Positions 39,713 to 48,685 are shown, counted from the stretch's first letter. The stretch: 64,000 nt of DNA from Agrococcus sp. SGAir0287 (GCF_005484985.1 NZ_CP027942.1:1426001-1490000); one strand, 5' to 3'. Numbers and translations: made by a program. Notes: generated from the letters alone by a model not told the origin.

Positions 39713-40696
39713 GTGACGGTCTACGCCGACCTGACCGAGCCCGAGCAGGTCGCGCTGCTGCAGGCGGTCGCGGCCCGGGCGCTGCCCGCGTTCGGGCTCG
39801 ATGGCGGCGACGTGACGCCCGTGCTGCACGCCTACAACTCCACCTTCCGCGTCGAGCTCGACGGCGCGTCGTGGGCCCTGCGCATCCTCGTCGGATCGAA
39901 GGCGACGACCCAGCACATCGCGGCGCAGCAGGCGTGGCAGCTCTCGCTCGCAGCCGAGGCGGGCGTTGTGCCCGTGCCGCTGCCGACGATCGACGGCGCC
40001 TGGTGGACGGGCGTCGCGAGCGAGGGCTTCGGGCGCACCGCCATCGTGACCGTGGCGAGCTGGCTCGACGGCGACGCGATCGTCGGCGATCTCGATGCGG
40101 GGCTCGCCCGGTCGCTCGGCGCGACCATGGCGCGCATGCACGTCCACGCAGAGACGTGGACCGTGCCCGAGGATGCGACGCTGCCCGTCTTCGACGACGT
40201 GCTCTTCGGCGACGTCGACGCCCTCGCCGACGTGCCGGGCCTCGCACCCGGCGACCGGAAGGTGCTCCGGCTCGCTCGCGAACGGGCCCAGGCGACGCTG
40301 TCGGAGCTTCACGCCCGCGGCGGCGTGCGCCCGCTGCATGCGGACCTCCACGCCGGCAACCTGCTGCGATCCGCCGACGGCCTGCAGGTGCTCGACTTCG
40401 ACGACGCGGGCCTCGGCGTCCCCGCGCTGGACGTCGCGATCGCGCGCTTCTACGCCGACGCACCCGAGGTGCACGAGGCGCTCGCCGAGGGCTACGCATC
40501 GATCGCTCCCCTGCCCGATGCGACCGACGCCGAGCTGCACGCGCTCGCCGCCGGCAGGCAGCTGCTGCTCGCGAACGACCTGCTCTCGTCGACGACGGCG
40601 TCGCTGCGGGCGGATGCCCGCGGCTACCTCGACACGGCCGTGCGCCGCCTCGCCGCCTGGCTCCAGTCGGGCGTCTTCACCCGCAGGCTCGACTGA
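39713..40696 (+). CDS. Aminoglycoside-phosphotransferase/choline-kinase-fold protein
   Basis: A 327-aa APH-family kinase: NSTFRVELDGASWALRILVG is the ATP-binding beta sheet, VRPLHADLHAGNLLRSADG holds the catalytic H-x-D-x-x-x-x-N loop, and LQVLDFDDAGLGVPALDVA the metal-binding DxD. GTG start 4 nt after the PAC2 stop. Members phosphorylate small molecules (aminoglycosides, choline, homoserine, sugars); the substrate here is unknown, and nothing shows antibiotic resistance. Confidence 0.82.
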   Translation: MTVYADLTEPEQVALLQAVAARALPAFGLDGGDVTPVLHAYNSTFRVELDGASWALRILVGSKATTQHIAAQQAWQLSLAAEAGVVPVPLPTIDGAWWTGVASEGFGRTAIVTVASWLDGDAIVGDLDAGLARSLGATMARMHVHAETWTVPEDATLPVFDDVLFGDVDALADVPGLAPGDRKVLRLARERAQATLSELHARGGVRPLHADLHAGNLLRSADGLQVLDFDDAGLGVPALDVAIARFYADAPEVHEALAEGYASIAPLPDATDAELHALAAGRQLLLANDLLSSTTASLRADARGYLDTAVRRLAAWLQSGVFTRRLD

Positions 40697-40708
40697 CGTC
40701 CCGCGCGG

Positions 40709-40870
40709 TCAGCGCTGCTGCCGGCGCGTCCGCGCCGCCTCGCGACGGCAGCGCTCCGAGCAGTAGCGCACGGCATCCCACTGCTCGCGCGTGCTCCACC
40801 GCTTCCGGTTGGCGAAGGGCCGGCCGCAGTGCTCGCACGCCTTCGTCTCGGCGTGGGGATCGCCGGGCAT
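40709..40870 (-). CDS. DUF2256-type small zinc-finger-like protein, 53 aa
   Basis: MPGDPHAETKACEHCGRPFA, then NRKRWSTREQWDAVRYCSER and CRREAARTRRQQR. The CxxC and later CxxxC knuckles with the RKRW core match the DUF2256 family of very small proteins. It starts 1 nt after the mshC stop, so it belongs to the M20-uppP-mshC operon. Function unknown. Confidence 0.82.
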   Translation of the reverse strand: MPGDPHAETKACEHCGRPFANRKRWSTREQWDAVRYCSERCRREAARTRRQQR

Positions 40871-40871
40871 C

Positions 40872-42086
40872 TCAGCGCAGCCGCACGCCCAGCAGCGCGT
40901 CGATCGCGTCGATCGACACGTCGTCGGCGGGCGCCCGATCGACGAACGCGTCGACCGCCTGCAGCGCGGCGGGCGTGTCGAGGTCGTGCTGCAGCGTGGA
41001 CCGCAGCCACTCGAGCACCGAGTCGTCGAGCGACGGATCGTCCGGCGGCACCTGCGCCCACGCCGTCCATCGGTCGAGGCGCTCGTTCGCGACAGCGAGG
41101 TCGGCGTCCGTCCACTCCCAGTCGCTGCGCCAGTGGTGCGCGAGCAGCGCGAGGCGGATGGCCGCGGGCCGCACGCCCGCGTCGAGCAGCGCGCGCACCT
41201 TCACGAGGTTGCCGAGCGACTTCGACATCTTTTCGCCGTCGTAGGCCACGAGGCCGGCGTTCGCACGGGCGACGCTGAACAGCGACGCCCCGAGCGCGAG
41301 CGCGTGATGCGCCTGCATCTCCTGATGCGGGAAGCGCAGGTCGATCCCGCCCGCCGCGACCGTGAACGGCGCGCCGAGCTCCGCCATCGCGATGACCGTG
41401 CATTCCACGTGCCAGCCGGGCCGGCCGCGACCGACGGGCGAGTCCCACGCCGGCTCCCCCGGTCGCTCGGCCCGCCACAGCAGCGGGTCGAGCGGATCGC
41501 GTTTGCCCGCGCGATCGGGGTCGCCGCCGTGCTCGCGGGCGAGGTGCAGCATCGTCTCGCGGTCGGTGCGGCTCCCGAGCCCCAACGGGTACGCGCGCTC
41601 GCGGGTGGTGTCGAAGTACACGTCCTCGTCGACGCGGTACGCGTCGCCCGTCTCGAGCATGGCGGCGACGGCGGCCGCGATGGCGTCGATGCGCTCGGTG
41701 ACGGCGACCCACGAGTCCGGCGGCAGGATGCGCAGCGCCGCCATGTCGGCGCGGAAGACCTCCTGCTCGCGCTCGGCGAGCTCGCGCCAGTCGACGCCAT
41801 CCCGATCCGCACGCTCGAGGAGGGGGTCGTCGACGTCGGTCGAGTTCATCGCCGTGGCCACGTCGAGACCGGCGTCGAGCCAGACGCGCGTGAGCGTGTC
41901 GCTCGCGAGGTACGTCGCTGCATGTCCGATGTGCGTGGCGTCGTACGGCGTGATGCCGCACGTGTACAGCGTCGCCGCGTCGCCCTCCGGCAGCACGAGC
42001 GGCCCGTCGGTCTTCGTGTCGTGCAGCGCGGGCCGCGGGCCCGTTCCGGGCAGGCGGGGTGTCGCCGCACGCTCCCACGTCCTCAT
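40872..42086 (-). CDS. mshC: Mycothiol synthesis cysteine ligase MshC
   Basis: A 404-aa class I aminoacyl-tRNA-synthetase-fold ligase: zinc cysteine in LYTCGITPYD (C43), HIGH motif THIGHAATYL (51-60), zinc ligands in GWHVECTVIAM and FPHQEMQAHHALAL, and KMSKS in YDGEKMSKSLGNLVKV. The N-terminus WERAATPRLPG and short length (about 60 residues less than CysS, no anticodon domain) identify MshC, which joins cysteine to GlcN-inositol in mycothiol synthesis. ATG lies 10 nt after uppP. Confidence 0.94.
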   Translation of the reverse strand: MRTWERAATPRLPGTGPRPALHDTKTDGPLVLPEGDAATLYTCGITPYDATHIGHAATYLASDTLTRVWLDAGLDVATAMNSTDVDDPLLERADRDGVDWRELAEREQEVFRADMAALRILPPDSWVAVTERIDAIAAAVAAMLETGDAYRVDEDVYFDTTRERAYPLGLGSRTDRETMLHLAREHGGDPDRAGKRDPLDPLLWRAERPGEPAWDSPVGRGRPGWHVECTVIAMAELGAPFTVAAGGIDLRFPHQEMQAHHALALGASLFSVARANAGLVAYDGEKMSKSLGNLVKVRALLDAGVRPAAIRLALLAHHWRSDWEWTDADLAVANERLDRWTAWAQVPPDDPSLDDSVLEWLRSTLQHDLDTPAALQAVDAFVDRAPADDVSIDAIDALLGVRLR

Positions 42087-42096
42087 GCTGCCGGCC

Positions 42097-42927
42097 TCAT
42101 GCTGCGATCCATCCTGCGCCGAGCGCGACGAGCAGCGCCGCGCCGAGCGCGACGCGGTAGACGACGAAGGGCAGGAACGACCGCTTCGCGATGTAGGTCA
42201 TGAGGAAGCGGATGACGGCGAGGCCGACGCCGAACGCGACGAGCGTCGCGACGATCGTCGGCCCCCAGCCGTAGCCGCTCGTCGACGGCTCGGTGAGCGC
42301 CTGGTACGTCTCGTAGAGGCCCGCGCCGAAGACGGCCGGGATCGCGAGCAGGAAGGCGTACTTCGCCGCCGCAGGGCGCTCGTAGCCGAGCGCGCGACCC
42401 ATCGTGGTCGTCGCGCCGGATCGCGAGACGCCCGGGATGAGCGAGAGCACCTGCGCGAGCCCGACGAGGATGCCGTCGCGGTAGGTGATGTCACGCAGCC
42501 CCTTGTCGCGGCGGCCCAGGAGGTCGGCCGCGCCGAGGATGAGGCCGAAGACGATGAGCACCGTGGCCGTGATCCACAGCGACCGCAGCTGGTCGCGGAT
42601 GAGGCTCTGGAAGAGCACGCCGGCCACGACGATCGGCACCGTGCCGATGATGACGAGCCAGCCCATCCGCACGTCGGGATCGTCCTTCGGCACCGCGCCG
42701 CGCAGCGCGCCGAACCAGCGCTGCACGATGCGCACGATGTCGCGCCAGAAGAAGAGCACGACGGCGAGCTCGGTGCCGATCTGCGTGATGGCGGTGAACG
42801 TCGCGCCAGGATCCTCGGCCCCCGGCAGGAAGATGCCCGCGATGCGCAGGTGCGCGCTCGACGAGATCGGCAGGAACTCGGTCGCGCCCTGCAGGATGCC
42901 CAGCAGGATCGCCTCGATCCACTGCAT
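42097..42927 (-). CDS. uppP: Undecaprenyl-diphosphatase
   Basis: A 276-aa BacA/UppP protein with about eight membrane helices: EAILLGILQGATEFLPISSS followed by AHL, the (E/Q)xxxE and PGxSRSGAT motifs (SLIPGVSRSGATTTMGRALG). It recycles undecaprenyl diphosphate for peptidoglycan and wall polymers. It begins immediately after the M20 peptidase stop and precedes mshC, as in mycobacteria. Confidence 0.95.
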   Translation of the reverse strand: MQWIEAILLGILQGATEFLPISSSAHLRIAGIFLPGAEDPGATFTAITQIGTELAVVLFFWRDIVRIVQRWFGALRGAVPKDDPDVRMGWLVIIGTVPIVVAGVLFQSLIRDQLRSLWITATVLIVFGLILGAADLLGRRDKGLRDITYRDGILVGLAQVLSLIPGVSRSGATTTMGRALGYERPAAAKYAFLLAIPAVFGAGLYETYQALTEPSTSGYGWGPTIVATLVAFGVGLAVIRFLMTYIAKRSFLPFVVYRVALGAALLVALGAGWIAA

Positions 42928-44235
42928 CTACAGCTCCTGCAGGAGGTCGGCGAGCACGGCGGTGCCGAAGTCGAGCGCGTCGAGCGGCACGCGCTCGTCG
43001 ACCCCGTGGAACATCGCGGCGAAGTCGAGGTCGGGGGTGAGGCGCAGCGGCGCGAAGCCGTACCCGGCGATGCCGAGCCTCGAGAGGGCCTTGTTGTCCG
43101 TGCCGCCAGAGAGCATGTACGGCAGCACGGGCGCGTCGGGGTCGTGCCGCTGCAGCGCCGCGACCATCGCCTCCACCGCCTCGCCGGCGAAGGGCACCTC
43201 GAGGCCGACGTCCTGCCGCACGATGTCGAGCTCGACGTCGTCCGCCGCCTCGGCGACGATGCGGCGCGCGACCTCGAGCGCCTCGTCCTCGCGGCCGGGC
43301 AGCGTGCGCATGTCGATGCGCGCCTCGGCGGTGCCGGGGATGACGTTGTGCTTGTAGCCGGCGTCGAGCATCGTCGGGTTCGCCGTCGTGCGCAGGCTCG
43401 CGCGCAGGAAGCGCGCCATGCCGCCCGTGCGCAGCGCGACGTCGTCGGGGCCGAGCTCCTCGACGTCGACGCCGAGCAGCCCCGCCACCTCGTCGACGAG
43501 CTGCCGCGTCGTGTCGGTGAGCTCGATGGGGAAGTCGTGGGCGCCCAGCGCCGCCACGGCGCGGGCGAGCTTCGTGACGGCGTTGTCGCGCATCACCTGC
43601 GACCCGTGCGCCGCCGTGCCCGTCGCGCGCAGCCGGATCCACAGCAGCGACTTCTCGGCGGTCTGCAGCAGGTACGCGCGGCGGCCGTCGAGCGTGACGG
43701 AGAAGCCGCCGACCTCGCTGATCGCCATCGACGCGCCGGCGAAGACCTCGGGGTGGTGCTCGACCAGCCAGTGCGCGCCGTACGCCCCGCCGTCCTCCTC
43801 GTCGGCGAAGAAGCCGAGGATGACGCGGCGGCGCGGCCGCACGCCCGCGCGCACGAGCTGCCGCACGGCCTGCAGCATCATCGCGACCATGTCCTTCATG
43901 TCCACGGCGCCACGGCCCCACAGCATGCCGTCGCGCACGACGCCCTCGAACGGGTCGACGCTCCACTGCGACGCGTCGGCGGGCACGACGTCGAGGTGGC
44001 CGTGCAGCACGAGCGCAGGCAGCGTCGCATCCTCGCCCTCGAGCTCCGCGACGACGCTGTGGCGTCCCGGCGCGGCCTCGAACGTGCGGCTCGCGATGCC
44101 GAGGTCCGCGAGGAACGCGGCGACGTAGGCAGCGGCGTCCGCCTCGCCGTTCGAGCGGCCCTCGCCGAAGTTCTGCGTGTCGAAGCGGATGAGGTCGCGA
44201 GCGATGGCAGCGGTCTCGGAGAGCTGGTCGGTCAC
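42928..44235 (-). CDS. M20-family metallopeptidase/deacylase
   Basis: A 435-aa di-zinc enzyme: LVLHGHLDVVPADASQW (first His/Asp), MLWGRGAVDMKDMVAMMLQA (bridging Asp), FFADEEDGGAYGAHWLV (catalytic Glu pair) and MLSGGTDNKALSRLG. The dimerisation domain spans about 195-310. Sequence type is that of dipeptidase/ArgE/DapE-like M20 enzymes. GTG start with TAGCCT 6 nt upstream. Head of the operon with uppP, mshC and the DUF2256 gene. Confidence 0.88.
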   Translation of the reverse strand: MTDQLSETAAIARDLIRFDTQNFGEGRSNGEADAAAYVAAFLADLGIASRTFEAAPGRHSVVAELEGEDATLPALVLHGHLDVVPADASQWSVDPFEGVVRDGMLWGRGAVDMKDMVAMMLQAVRQLVRAGVRPRRRVILGFFADEEDGGAYGAHWLVEHHPEVFAGASMAISEVGGFSVTLDGRRAYLLQTAEKSLLWIRLRATGTAAHGSQVMRDNAVTKLARAVAALGAHDFPIELTDTTRQLVDEVAGLLGVDVEELGPDDVALRTGGMARFLRASLRTTANPTMLDAGYKHNVIPGTAEARIDMRTLPGREDEALEVARRIVAEAADDVELDIVRQDVGLEVPFAGEAVEAMVAALQRHDPDAPVLPYMLSGGTDNKALSRLGIAGYGFAPLRLTPDLDFAAMFHGVDERVPLDALDFGTAVLADLLQEL

Positions 44236-44241
44236 CGTCCA

Positions 44242-44247
44242 AGGCTA
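44242..44247 (-). promoter_or_regulatory. -10 hexamer of the M20-uppP-mshC operon
   Basis: TAGCCT on the minus strand ends 6 nt before the GTG start; no ribosome site. Confidence 0.45.
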
Positions 44248-44379
44248 GTCGCGACGGACGACGTCGATCGTCACGCGCGATCACGGTGCGCGGCCGGTCG
44301 CGCGAGCGCCGGGATGGTCGGAGGGTGCCTCGGATGCGTGCTAGTGTCGTCGTCGGTCCTGCAAGGGATCCGACACCTT

Positions 44380-44465
44380 GCGCGGGTGGCGGAATTGGCA
44401 GACGCGCTAGCTTGAGGTGCTAGTGCCCGTATTAGGGCGTGGGGGTTCAAGTCCCCCCTCGCGCA
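44380..44465 (+). tRNA. tRNA-Leu (anticodon GAG)
   Basis: The 7-bp acceptor GCGCGGG pairs with CTCGCGC (one G-U), the anticodon loop TTGAGGT holds GAG within a CTAGC/GCTAG stem, a long class II variable arm follows (TGCCCGTATTAGGGCG), and the T-arm is GGGGG-TTCAAGT-CCCCC. CCA is not encoded. It reads CUC (and CUU) leucine codons. Confidence 0.97.
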
Positions 44466-44470
44466 CGAGA

Positions 44471-44497
44471 AGGCCCGGAGCCCATGGCTCCGGGCCT
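44471..44497 (+). terminator. Terminator after tRNA-Leu
   Basis: AGGCCCGGAGCC pairs with GGCTCCGGGCCT over a CAT loop, 5 nt past the tRNA, followed by CTTCC. Confidence 0.8.
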
Positions 44498-44550
44498 CTT
44501 CCGTGCTCGGAGGTGCGGCGCTCGGCCCTCCGCGCACGGGAGGCAGCGGC

Positions 44551-44556
44551 TATCGT
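44551..44556 (+). promoter_or_regulatory. -10 hexamer of the PPOX gene
   Basis: TATCGT ends 7 nt before the ATG. Confidence 0.45.
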
Positions 44557-44563
44557 GCCGCGC

Positions 44564-44980
44564 ATGGCACTCAACTCCGACGCACGACAGGCGCTGCTCG
44601 CCCAGCCGCTCACGCCGATCCTCGCGATCGATCGCCCGGGACATCCTCCGATCGCCGTGCCCGTCTGGCACGCGTACGAGCCGGGCGGCGACGCGTGGAT
44701 CATGGTGGGCGCCGAGTCCGAGAAGGCGCGGCTGCTGCGCGCGGCCGGCGGCGCGACGCTCGTCGTGCAGGAGGTCGCGCCGCGCACGCGGTACGCCGCC
44801 GCCTCGTGCGAGGTCGTCGACGAGCATCCCGCGACCGACGACGAGCGGCGCACGCTCGCCGAGCGGTACCTGCCGCCCGAGGAGGTGCAGCAGTACCTCG
44901 ACGTCGCCGCGTCCTTCGGGCCCGAGGTCGTCGTCGTCCTGCGTCCCGTGGCTTGGCGGGCCGCCGACCTCACGATGTGA
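44564..44980 (+). CDS. Pyridoxamine-5'-phosphate-oxidase-like (PPOX, split-barrel) protein
   Basis: A 138-aa split-barrel flavin/F420-fold protein: ILAIDRPGHPPIAVPVWHAY, IMVGAESEKARLLRAAGGAT, VVQEVAPRTRYAAASCEVV and RYLPPEEVQQYLDVA. Short length and lack of the PNPOx C-terminal signature put it in the broad PPOX class rather than PdxH. Cofactor (FMN, F420 or haem) and substrate unknown. The ATG is supported by the -10 hexamer. Confidence 0.75.
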   Translation: MALNSDARQALLAQPLTPILAIDRPGHPPIAVPVWHAYEPGGDAWIMVGAESEKARLLRAAGGATLVVQEVAPRTRYAAASCEVVDEHPATDDERRTLAERYLPPEEVQQYLDVAASFGPEVVVVLRPVAWRAADLTM

Positions 44981-45034
44981 GCGGCCCGGAGCACGCGCGC
45001 ACGGGCGACTGGGCTGCGGCACAGCCGCGACGCC

Positions 45035-45040
45035 TAGCGT
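45035..45040 (+). promoter_or_regulatory. -10 hexamer of the PspC gene
   Basis: TAGCGT ends 7 nt before the ATG. Confidence 0.45.
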
Positions 45041-45047
45041 GGTGCGC

Positions 45048-45287
45048 ATGAGCGTCTTCGACTCGATCCGCGCCACCGGCTTCCGCCGCGGCCCGCAGCG
45101 CATCCTCGGCGGCATCGCCGGGGGCATCGCGCGCAGCCTCGGCTGGAACGTCTGGCTCGTGCGTCTCCTCGTGCTGCTGTCGTTCCTGCTGCCCGTGCTC
45201 GGCTGGGTCGCGTATGCCATCGCGTGGGCGCTCACGCCCTGGCAGGACGGGTCGATCCCCGTCGCGCGCTGGCTCGGGCGCCGCTGA
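45048..45287 (+). CDS. PspC-domain small membrane protein
   Basis: A 79-aa protein: RRGPQRILGGIAGGIARSLG, then NVWLVRLLVLLSFLLPVLGW and VAYAIAWALTPWQDG. This is the PspC fold with one long hydrophobic region. Only the domain itself is present, as in short actinobacterial PspC proteins tied to envelope stress. Monocistronic, with a leaderless-type promoter. Confidence 0.85.
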   Translation: MSVFDSIRATGFRRGPQRILGGIAGGIARSLGWNVWLVRLLVLLSFLLPVLGWVAYAIAWALTPWQDGSIPVARWLGRR

Positions 45288-45313
45288 CGGACCCCGGCTG
45301 ACGCGAGAGCCGC

Positions 45314-46546
45314 CTAGGAGCCGGTGTCCTCGCGCTTGCGCTCGCGGCGGAGCATCGACGCCGGCGTCACCGCGAGCTGCCCGAAGCGGTCGTGCACGGC
45401 GTCCATCGCCCGCTCGGCGCTGCCCCAGTCCTCGCTGTCGTCCCACAGCAGCCCCGCGTCGGAGGGATCCGACAGCTGCGACATCTGCACGCCGAGCAGG
45501 CGCACGGGGGTCGGGTCGTCGAGCTCGTCGAGCAGCGTCCACGCCGTCTCGACGATGACGCGCGTCACGTCGGTCGGATCCGGCAGCGTGCGGGAGCGCG
45601 TGACGGTGCGGAAGTCGTGGAAGCGCACGCGCAGGGTCACCGTGCGCCCGACGGCGCCCGCCGCGCGGAGCCGGCGCCCCACGCCCGTGCCGAGCCGCAG
45701 GATCTCGCTGCGCAGGTCGTCGCGGTCGGTGACGTCGCGCCCGAACGTGTGGTTGTGGCCCATCGACCGCTCGCGCGGCCGCTCGTGCACGGGTCGCACG
45801 TCGCGCGCCCATGCGAGCGCGTGGAGATGGCGCCCCGTGGCCTCGCCGAACCAGCCCACGAGCGTCGTTACCGGCGTGTGCGCGACGTCGGCGACCGTGC
45901 GCAGCCCGTAGCGCTCGAGGCGCTCCTGCGTCCGCTCCCCGACGCCCCACAGGGCGCCCACGGGCTGCGGATGCAGGAAGGCCAGCACCTCGTCGGCCGG
46001 CACGACGAGCAGGCCGTCGGGCTTCGCGCGGCCGGACGCGAGCTTCGCGATGAACTTCGTCGACGACGCGCCGACCGACGCGATGAGGCCCGTCTCCGCC
46101 TGCACCCGCTCGCGGATCGACGTGCCGATCGCCACGGCTCCGCCCAGCAGCCTGCGGGCGCCCGCCACGTCGACGAAGGCCTCGTCGATCCCGAGGCGTT
46201 CGACCGACGGTGAGTGGTCGTCGAGGATCGCCATCACCTGGCTCGACAGCCGGGAGTAGAGCGCGAAGTCCGGCTCGAGGATCACGGCGTTCGGGCACAG
46301 CTGCAGCGCGCGCCCCATCGGCATGGCGGAGTGGACGCCGTAGCGGCGCGCCTCGTACGTCGCGGCCGTCACGACGGAGCGCGACGAGTCGTGCCCGATG
46401 ACGACGGGCAGCCCGCGCAGGTCGGGCCGCGCGATGAGCGAGGCCGTCGCGAAGAAGGCGTCGAGGTCGACGTGCAGGATCGTCGCCGACGCGTCGTCGA
46501 CGTCGGGGCTCGACACCATGCGGTTCGAGCCGTCCTGCTTGCTCAC
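45314..46546 (-). CDS. dinB: DNA polymerase IV (Y-family)
   Basis: A 410-aa Y-family polymerase: ILHVDLDAFFATASLIARPD (first catalytic Asp), VVIGHDSSRSVVTAATYEAR, SPSVERLGIDEAFVDVAG (catalytic Asp-Glu), the thumb ASSTKFIAKLASGRAKPDGL and little-finger RERSMGHNHTFGRDV. Catalytic residues are complete. It performs error-prone translesion synthesis. GTG at 46546 has GGAGG too close for a good fit, so ATG at 46519 (MVSSPDVDD) is an alternative start. Confidence 0.9.
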   Translation of the reverse strand: MSKQDGSNRMVSSPDVDDASATILHVDLDAFFATASLIARPDLRGLPVVIGHDSSRSVVTAATYEARRYGVHSAMPMGRALQLCPNAVILEPDFALYSRLSSQVMAILDDHSPSVERLGIDEAFVDVAGARRLLGGAVAIGTSIRERVQAETGLIASVGASSTKFIAKLASGRAKPDGLLVVPADEVLAFLHPQPVGALWGVGERTQERLERYGLRTVADVAHTPVTTLVGWFGEATGRHLHALAWARDVRPVHERPRERSMGHNHTFGRDVTDRDDLRSEILRLGTGVGRRLRAAGAVGRTVTLRVRFHDFRTVTRSRTLPDPTDVTRVIVETAWTLLDELDDPTPVRLLGVQMSQLSDPSDAGLLWDDSEDWGSAERAMDAVHDRFGQLAVTPASMLRRERKREDTGS

Positions 46547-46658
46547 GCCTCCATGGTCGCAGCCACCACCGACGTCGGCGCGGCGCGGGAGTGATCGCGT
46601 CACGATGTCCGACCGACGGTGGATGCGGCACCCGGGCAGCGGTGCCAGGCTGGAGAGC

Positions 46659-47444
46659 ATGCAGCATCCATGGACCCGGTACGTCGCGATCGGGGACTCG
46701 TTCACGGAGGGCGTCGGCGACGACGAGCCGAGCCTCCCCAACGGCGTGCGCGGCTGGGCGGACCGCGTCGCCGAGGAGCTCGCGCGCACGCAGCCCGACC
46801 TCGCGTACGCGAACCTCGCGATCCGCGGCCGGCTGCTCGACCAGATCGCGGCGGAGCAGGTCGACGCGGCGCTCGCGCTGCAGCCGGACCTCATCACGAT
46901 CTCGGCGGGCGGCAACGACCTGCTGCGGCCCGGCGCCGACCCCGATCGCGTCGCGGGCCGGCTCGAGCGGGCCGTCGAGCGGCTCTCGGTCGACGGCGCG
47001 ACGGTCGTGCTCTTCAACGGCCCCGACATCGGCATGACGCCCGTGCTGCGCTCGATCCGCGGGCGCGTCGCCATCTACAACTGCGACCTCGCCGCGCTCG
47101 CGCGACGGCATGATGCGATCGTCGCCGACATGTGGGCGGCGACCGAGCTGCAGGATCCGCGGATGTGGGCGCCCGATCGGCTGCACTTCTCGCCGCTCGG
47201 CCATCACCGCATCGCGATGCTCGTGCTCGACGCGCTCGGCGTGGAGCACGAGCTGCACCCGCAGCGTCCCGAGCCGCTGCCGCGCCGCACGTGGCGGCAG
47301 GCGGCGAGCGACGACATCCTGTGGGCGCGCGAGTACTTCGGCCCGTGGGTCGTGCGCAGGATCACGGGACGCTCGTCGGGCGACACGATCCTGCCGAAGC
47401 GCCCGCTCGCCGAGCCCGTGCTGCGCCGCGCCGACGAGTCCTAG
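46659..47444 (+). CDS. SGNH/GDSL-family hydrolase
   Basis: A 261-aa esterase-fold protein: block I YVAIGDSFTEGVGD (nucleophile Ser), ANLAIRGRLLDQIAAEQV (Gly block), ITISAGGNDLLRPGADP (Asn block) and the C-terminal WAPDRLHFSPLGHHRIA (Asp-His pair). No signal peptide is apparent, so probably cytoplasmic. Substrate unknown. Its stop overlaps that of the convergent carboxypeptidase gene in a CTAG. Confidence 0.88.
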   Translation: MQHPWTRYVAIGDSFTEGVGDDEPSLPNGVRGWADRVAEELARTQPDLAYANLAIRGRLLDQIAAEQVDAALALQPDLITISAGGNDLLRPGADPDRVAGRLERAVERLSVDGATVVLFNGPDIGMTPVLRSIRGRVAIYNCDLAALARRHDAIVADMWAATELQDPRMWAPDRLHFSPLGHHRIAMLVLDALGVEHELHPQRPEPLPRRTWRQAASDDILWAREYFGPWVVRRITGRSSGDTILPKRPLAEPVLRRADES

Positions 47445-48685
47445 CCCTCGGCGAGGCCGAGGAGCACGAACGGGTTCGACAGGCGCCACAGCAGGTCGGG
47501 CTCGCGGATGCGCGGCGCGCTCACGGCCGTCGTGAGGTCGGTGCCCGCCACCGAGACGCTGCCGACCGTCGACGTGCCGACGCCGGTGCCGACGGCGTCC
47601 ACCTCGACGCGGGGCTCGAGCGGCTGCGCGACCCATGCGAGCGTCGTGAGGGCGGTGTCCGTCGTCGCCTCCGACGTGGCACCCCACGGGGCGGTGCTCG
47701 TCGCGACGACCGTGCCGGCCGGCAGCACCTCGCGCGTCTGCACGTTCTGCCACAGGCTCTCGACGAGCGCGAGCGTCGCTGCGTCGCGGTCGTCGGCCGT
47801 CACCTGCCCCGTCACGACCACGACGGCGCGCAGCGTGCGGCCCTCGACCGTCGACGTCGCGGACACGAGCAGGTTCCGACCCGAGACGAACAGCGCGCCG
47901 GTCTTGCCGGCGTCGATCCCCGCCGAGCCGAGCAGGGGGTTCGTGTTGGGCTGCACGCCGAGACCCGGCACGGTGACCGCCGGCGCACCCATGGCCGCGC
48001 CCACGATCGGGTCGGCGACGGCGAGCTGCCCGAGTCGGACCATGTCGGCAGGCGAGGCGACGGAGTCGAGCGAGAGGCCGGCGGCGTCGGCGACGACCAT
48101 CGTCGACATGCCGTTGCGCTGCGACCAGTCGTTCGCGGCGGCGAGGAAGCCGTCCATCGATCCGAAGCCCCAGCGCGCGAGCGACATGGCGGCGTTCGCC
48201 GACGACGCCACGACCGACGCCTCCACGAGGTCGGCCTGCGACACCGTCTGCCCCGTGCGCACCGGGTAGTAGGGCGCGGCCTCGTCGAAGGCGGTCTGCA
48301 TGTAGCCGACGTCCTCGGCGTCCATCGTGAGCGTCGCGCCCTCGCCGCCGTCGATCGGATGCGCCTCGAGCACGACGAGCATCGTGACGAGCTTCGTGAT
48401 GCTCGCCATCGGCACGGCGGCGTCGGTCGTCGCGCCGGCGGCGCCGTCGAGGCCCTCGATCGTGAAGGCGGCCGTGCCGCCCGTCGTGGGCCAGGCGAGC
48501 TGCGGCTCGGCGACGGGCGAGGGCGGCAGCGGCTCGTCCTCGCTCGCGATGGCAGGCAGCGGCGCGAACACCAGCGCCGCGACGCCGCCCACGATGGCGA
48601 CGAGCGCGAGCACGACGAGCGCTCGCAGGAGGTGCACCCATGCGGGCGTGCGGCGCTGGGTCGCCGCCGTGACGTATCGGCTCAT
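47441..48685 (-). CDS. D-alanyl-D-alanine carboxypeptidase (DacA/PBP5-type)
   Basis: A 414-aa serine peptidase with an N-terminal membrane anchor (LLRALVVLALVAIVGGVAAL) and the S11 motifs: SxxK in MASITKLVTMLVV, SxN in VVASSANAAMSLA and KTG in IDAGKTGALFVSGR. The C-terminal ~100 residues form the beta-rich extension of PBP5-like enzymes. It trims the terminal D-Ala of peptidoglycan stem peptides. Overlaps the SpoU methyltransferase stop (ATGA). Confidence 0.88.
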   Translation of the reverse strand: MSRYVTAATQRRTPAWVHLLRALVVLALVAIVGGVAALVFAPLPAIASEDEPLPPSPVAEPQLAWPTTGGTAAFTIEGLDGAAGATTDAAVPMASITKLVTMLVVLEAHPIDGGEGATLTMDAEDVGYMQTAFDEAAPYYPVRTGQTVSQADLVEASVVASSANAAMSLARWGFGSMDGFLAAANDWSQRNGMSTMVVADAAGLSLDSVASPADMVRLGQLAVADPIVGAAMGAPAVTVPGLGVQPNTNPLLGSAGIDAGKTGALFVSGRNLLVSATSTVEGRTLRAVVVVTGQVTADDRDAATLALVESLWQNVQTREVLPAGTVVATSTAPWGATSEATTDTALTTLAWVAQPLEPRVEVDAVGTGVGTSTVGSVSVAGTDLTTAVSAPRIREPDLLWRLSNPFVLLGLAEG

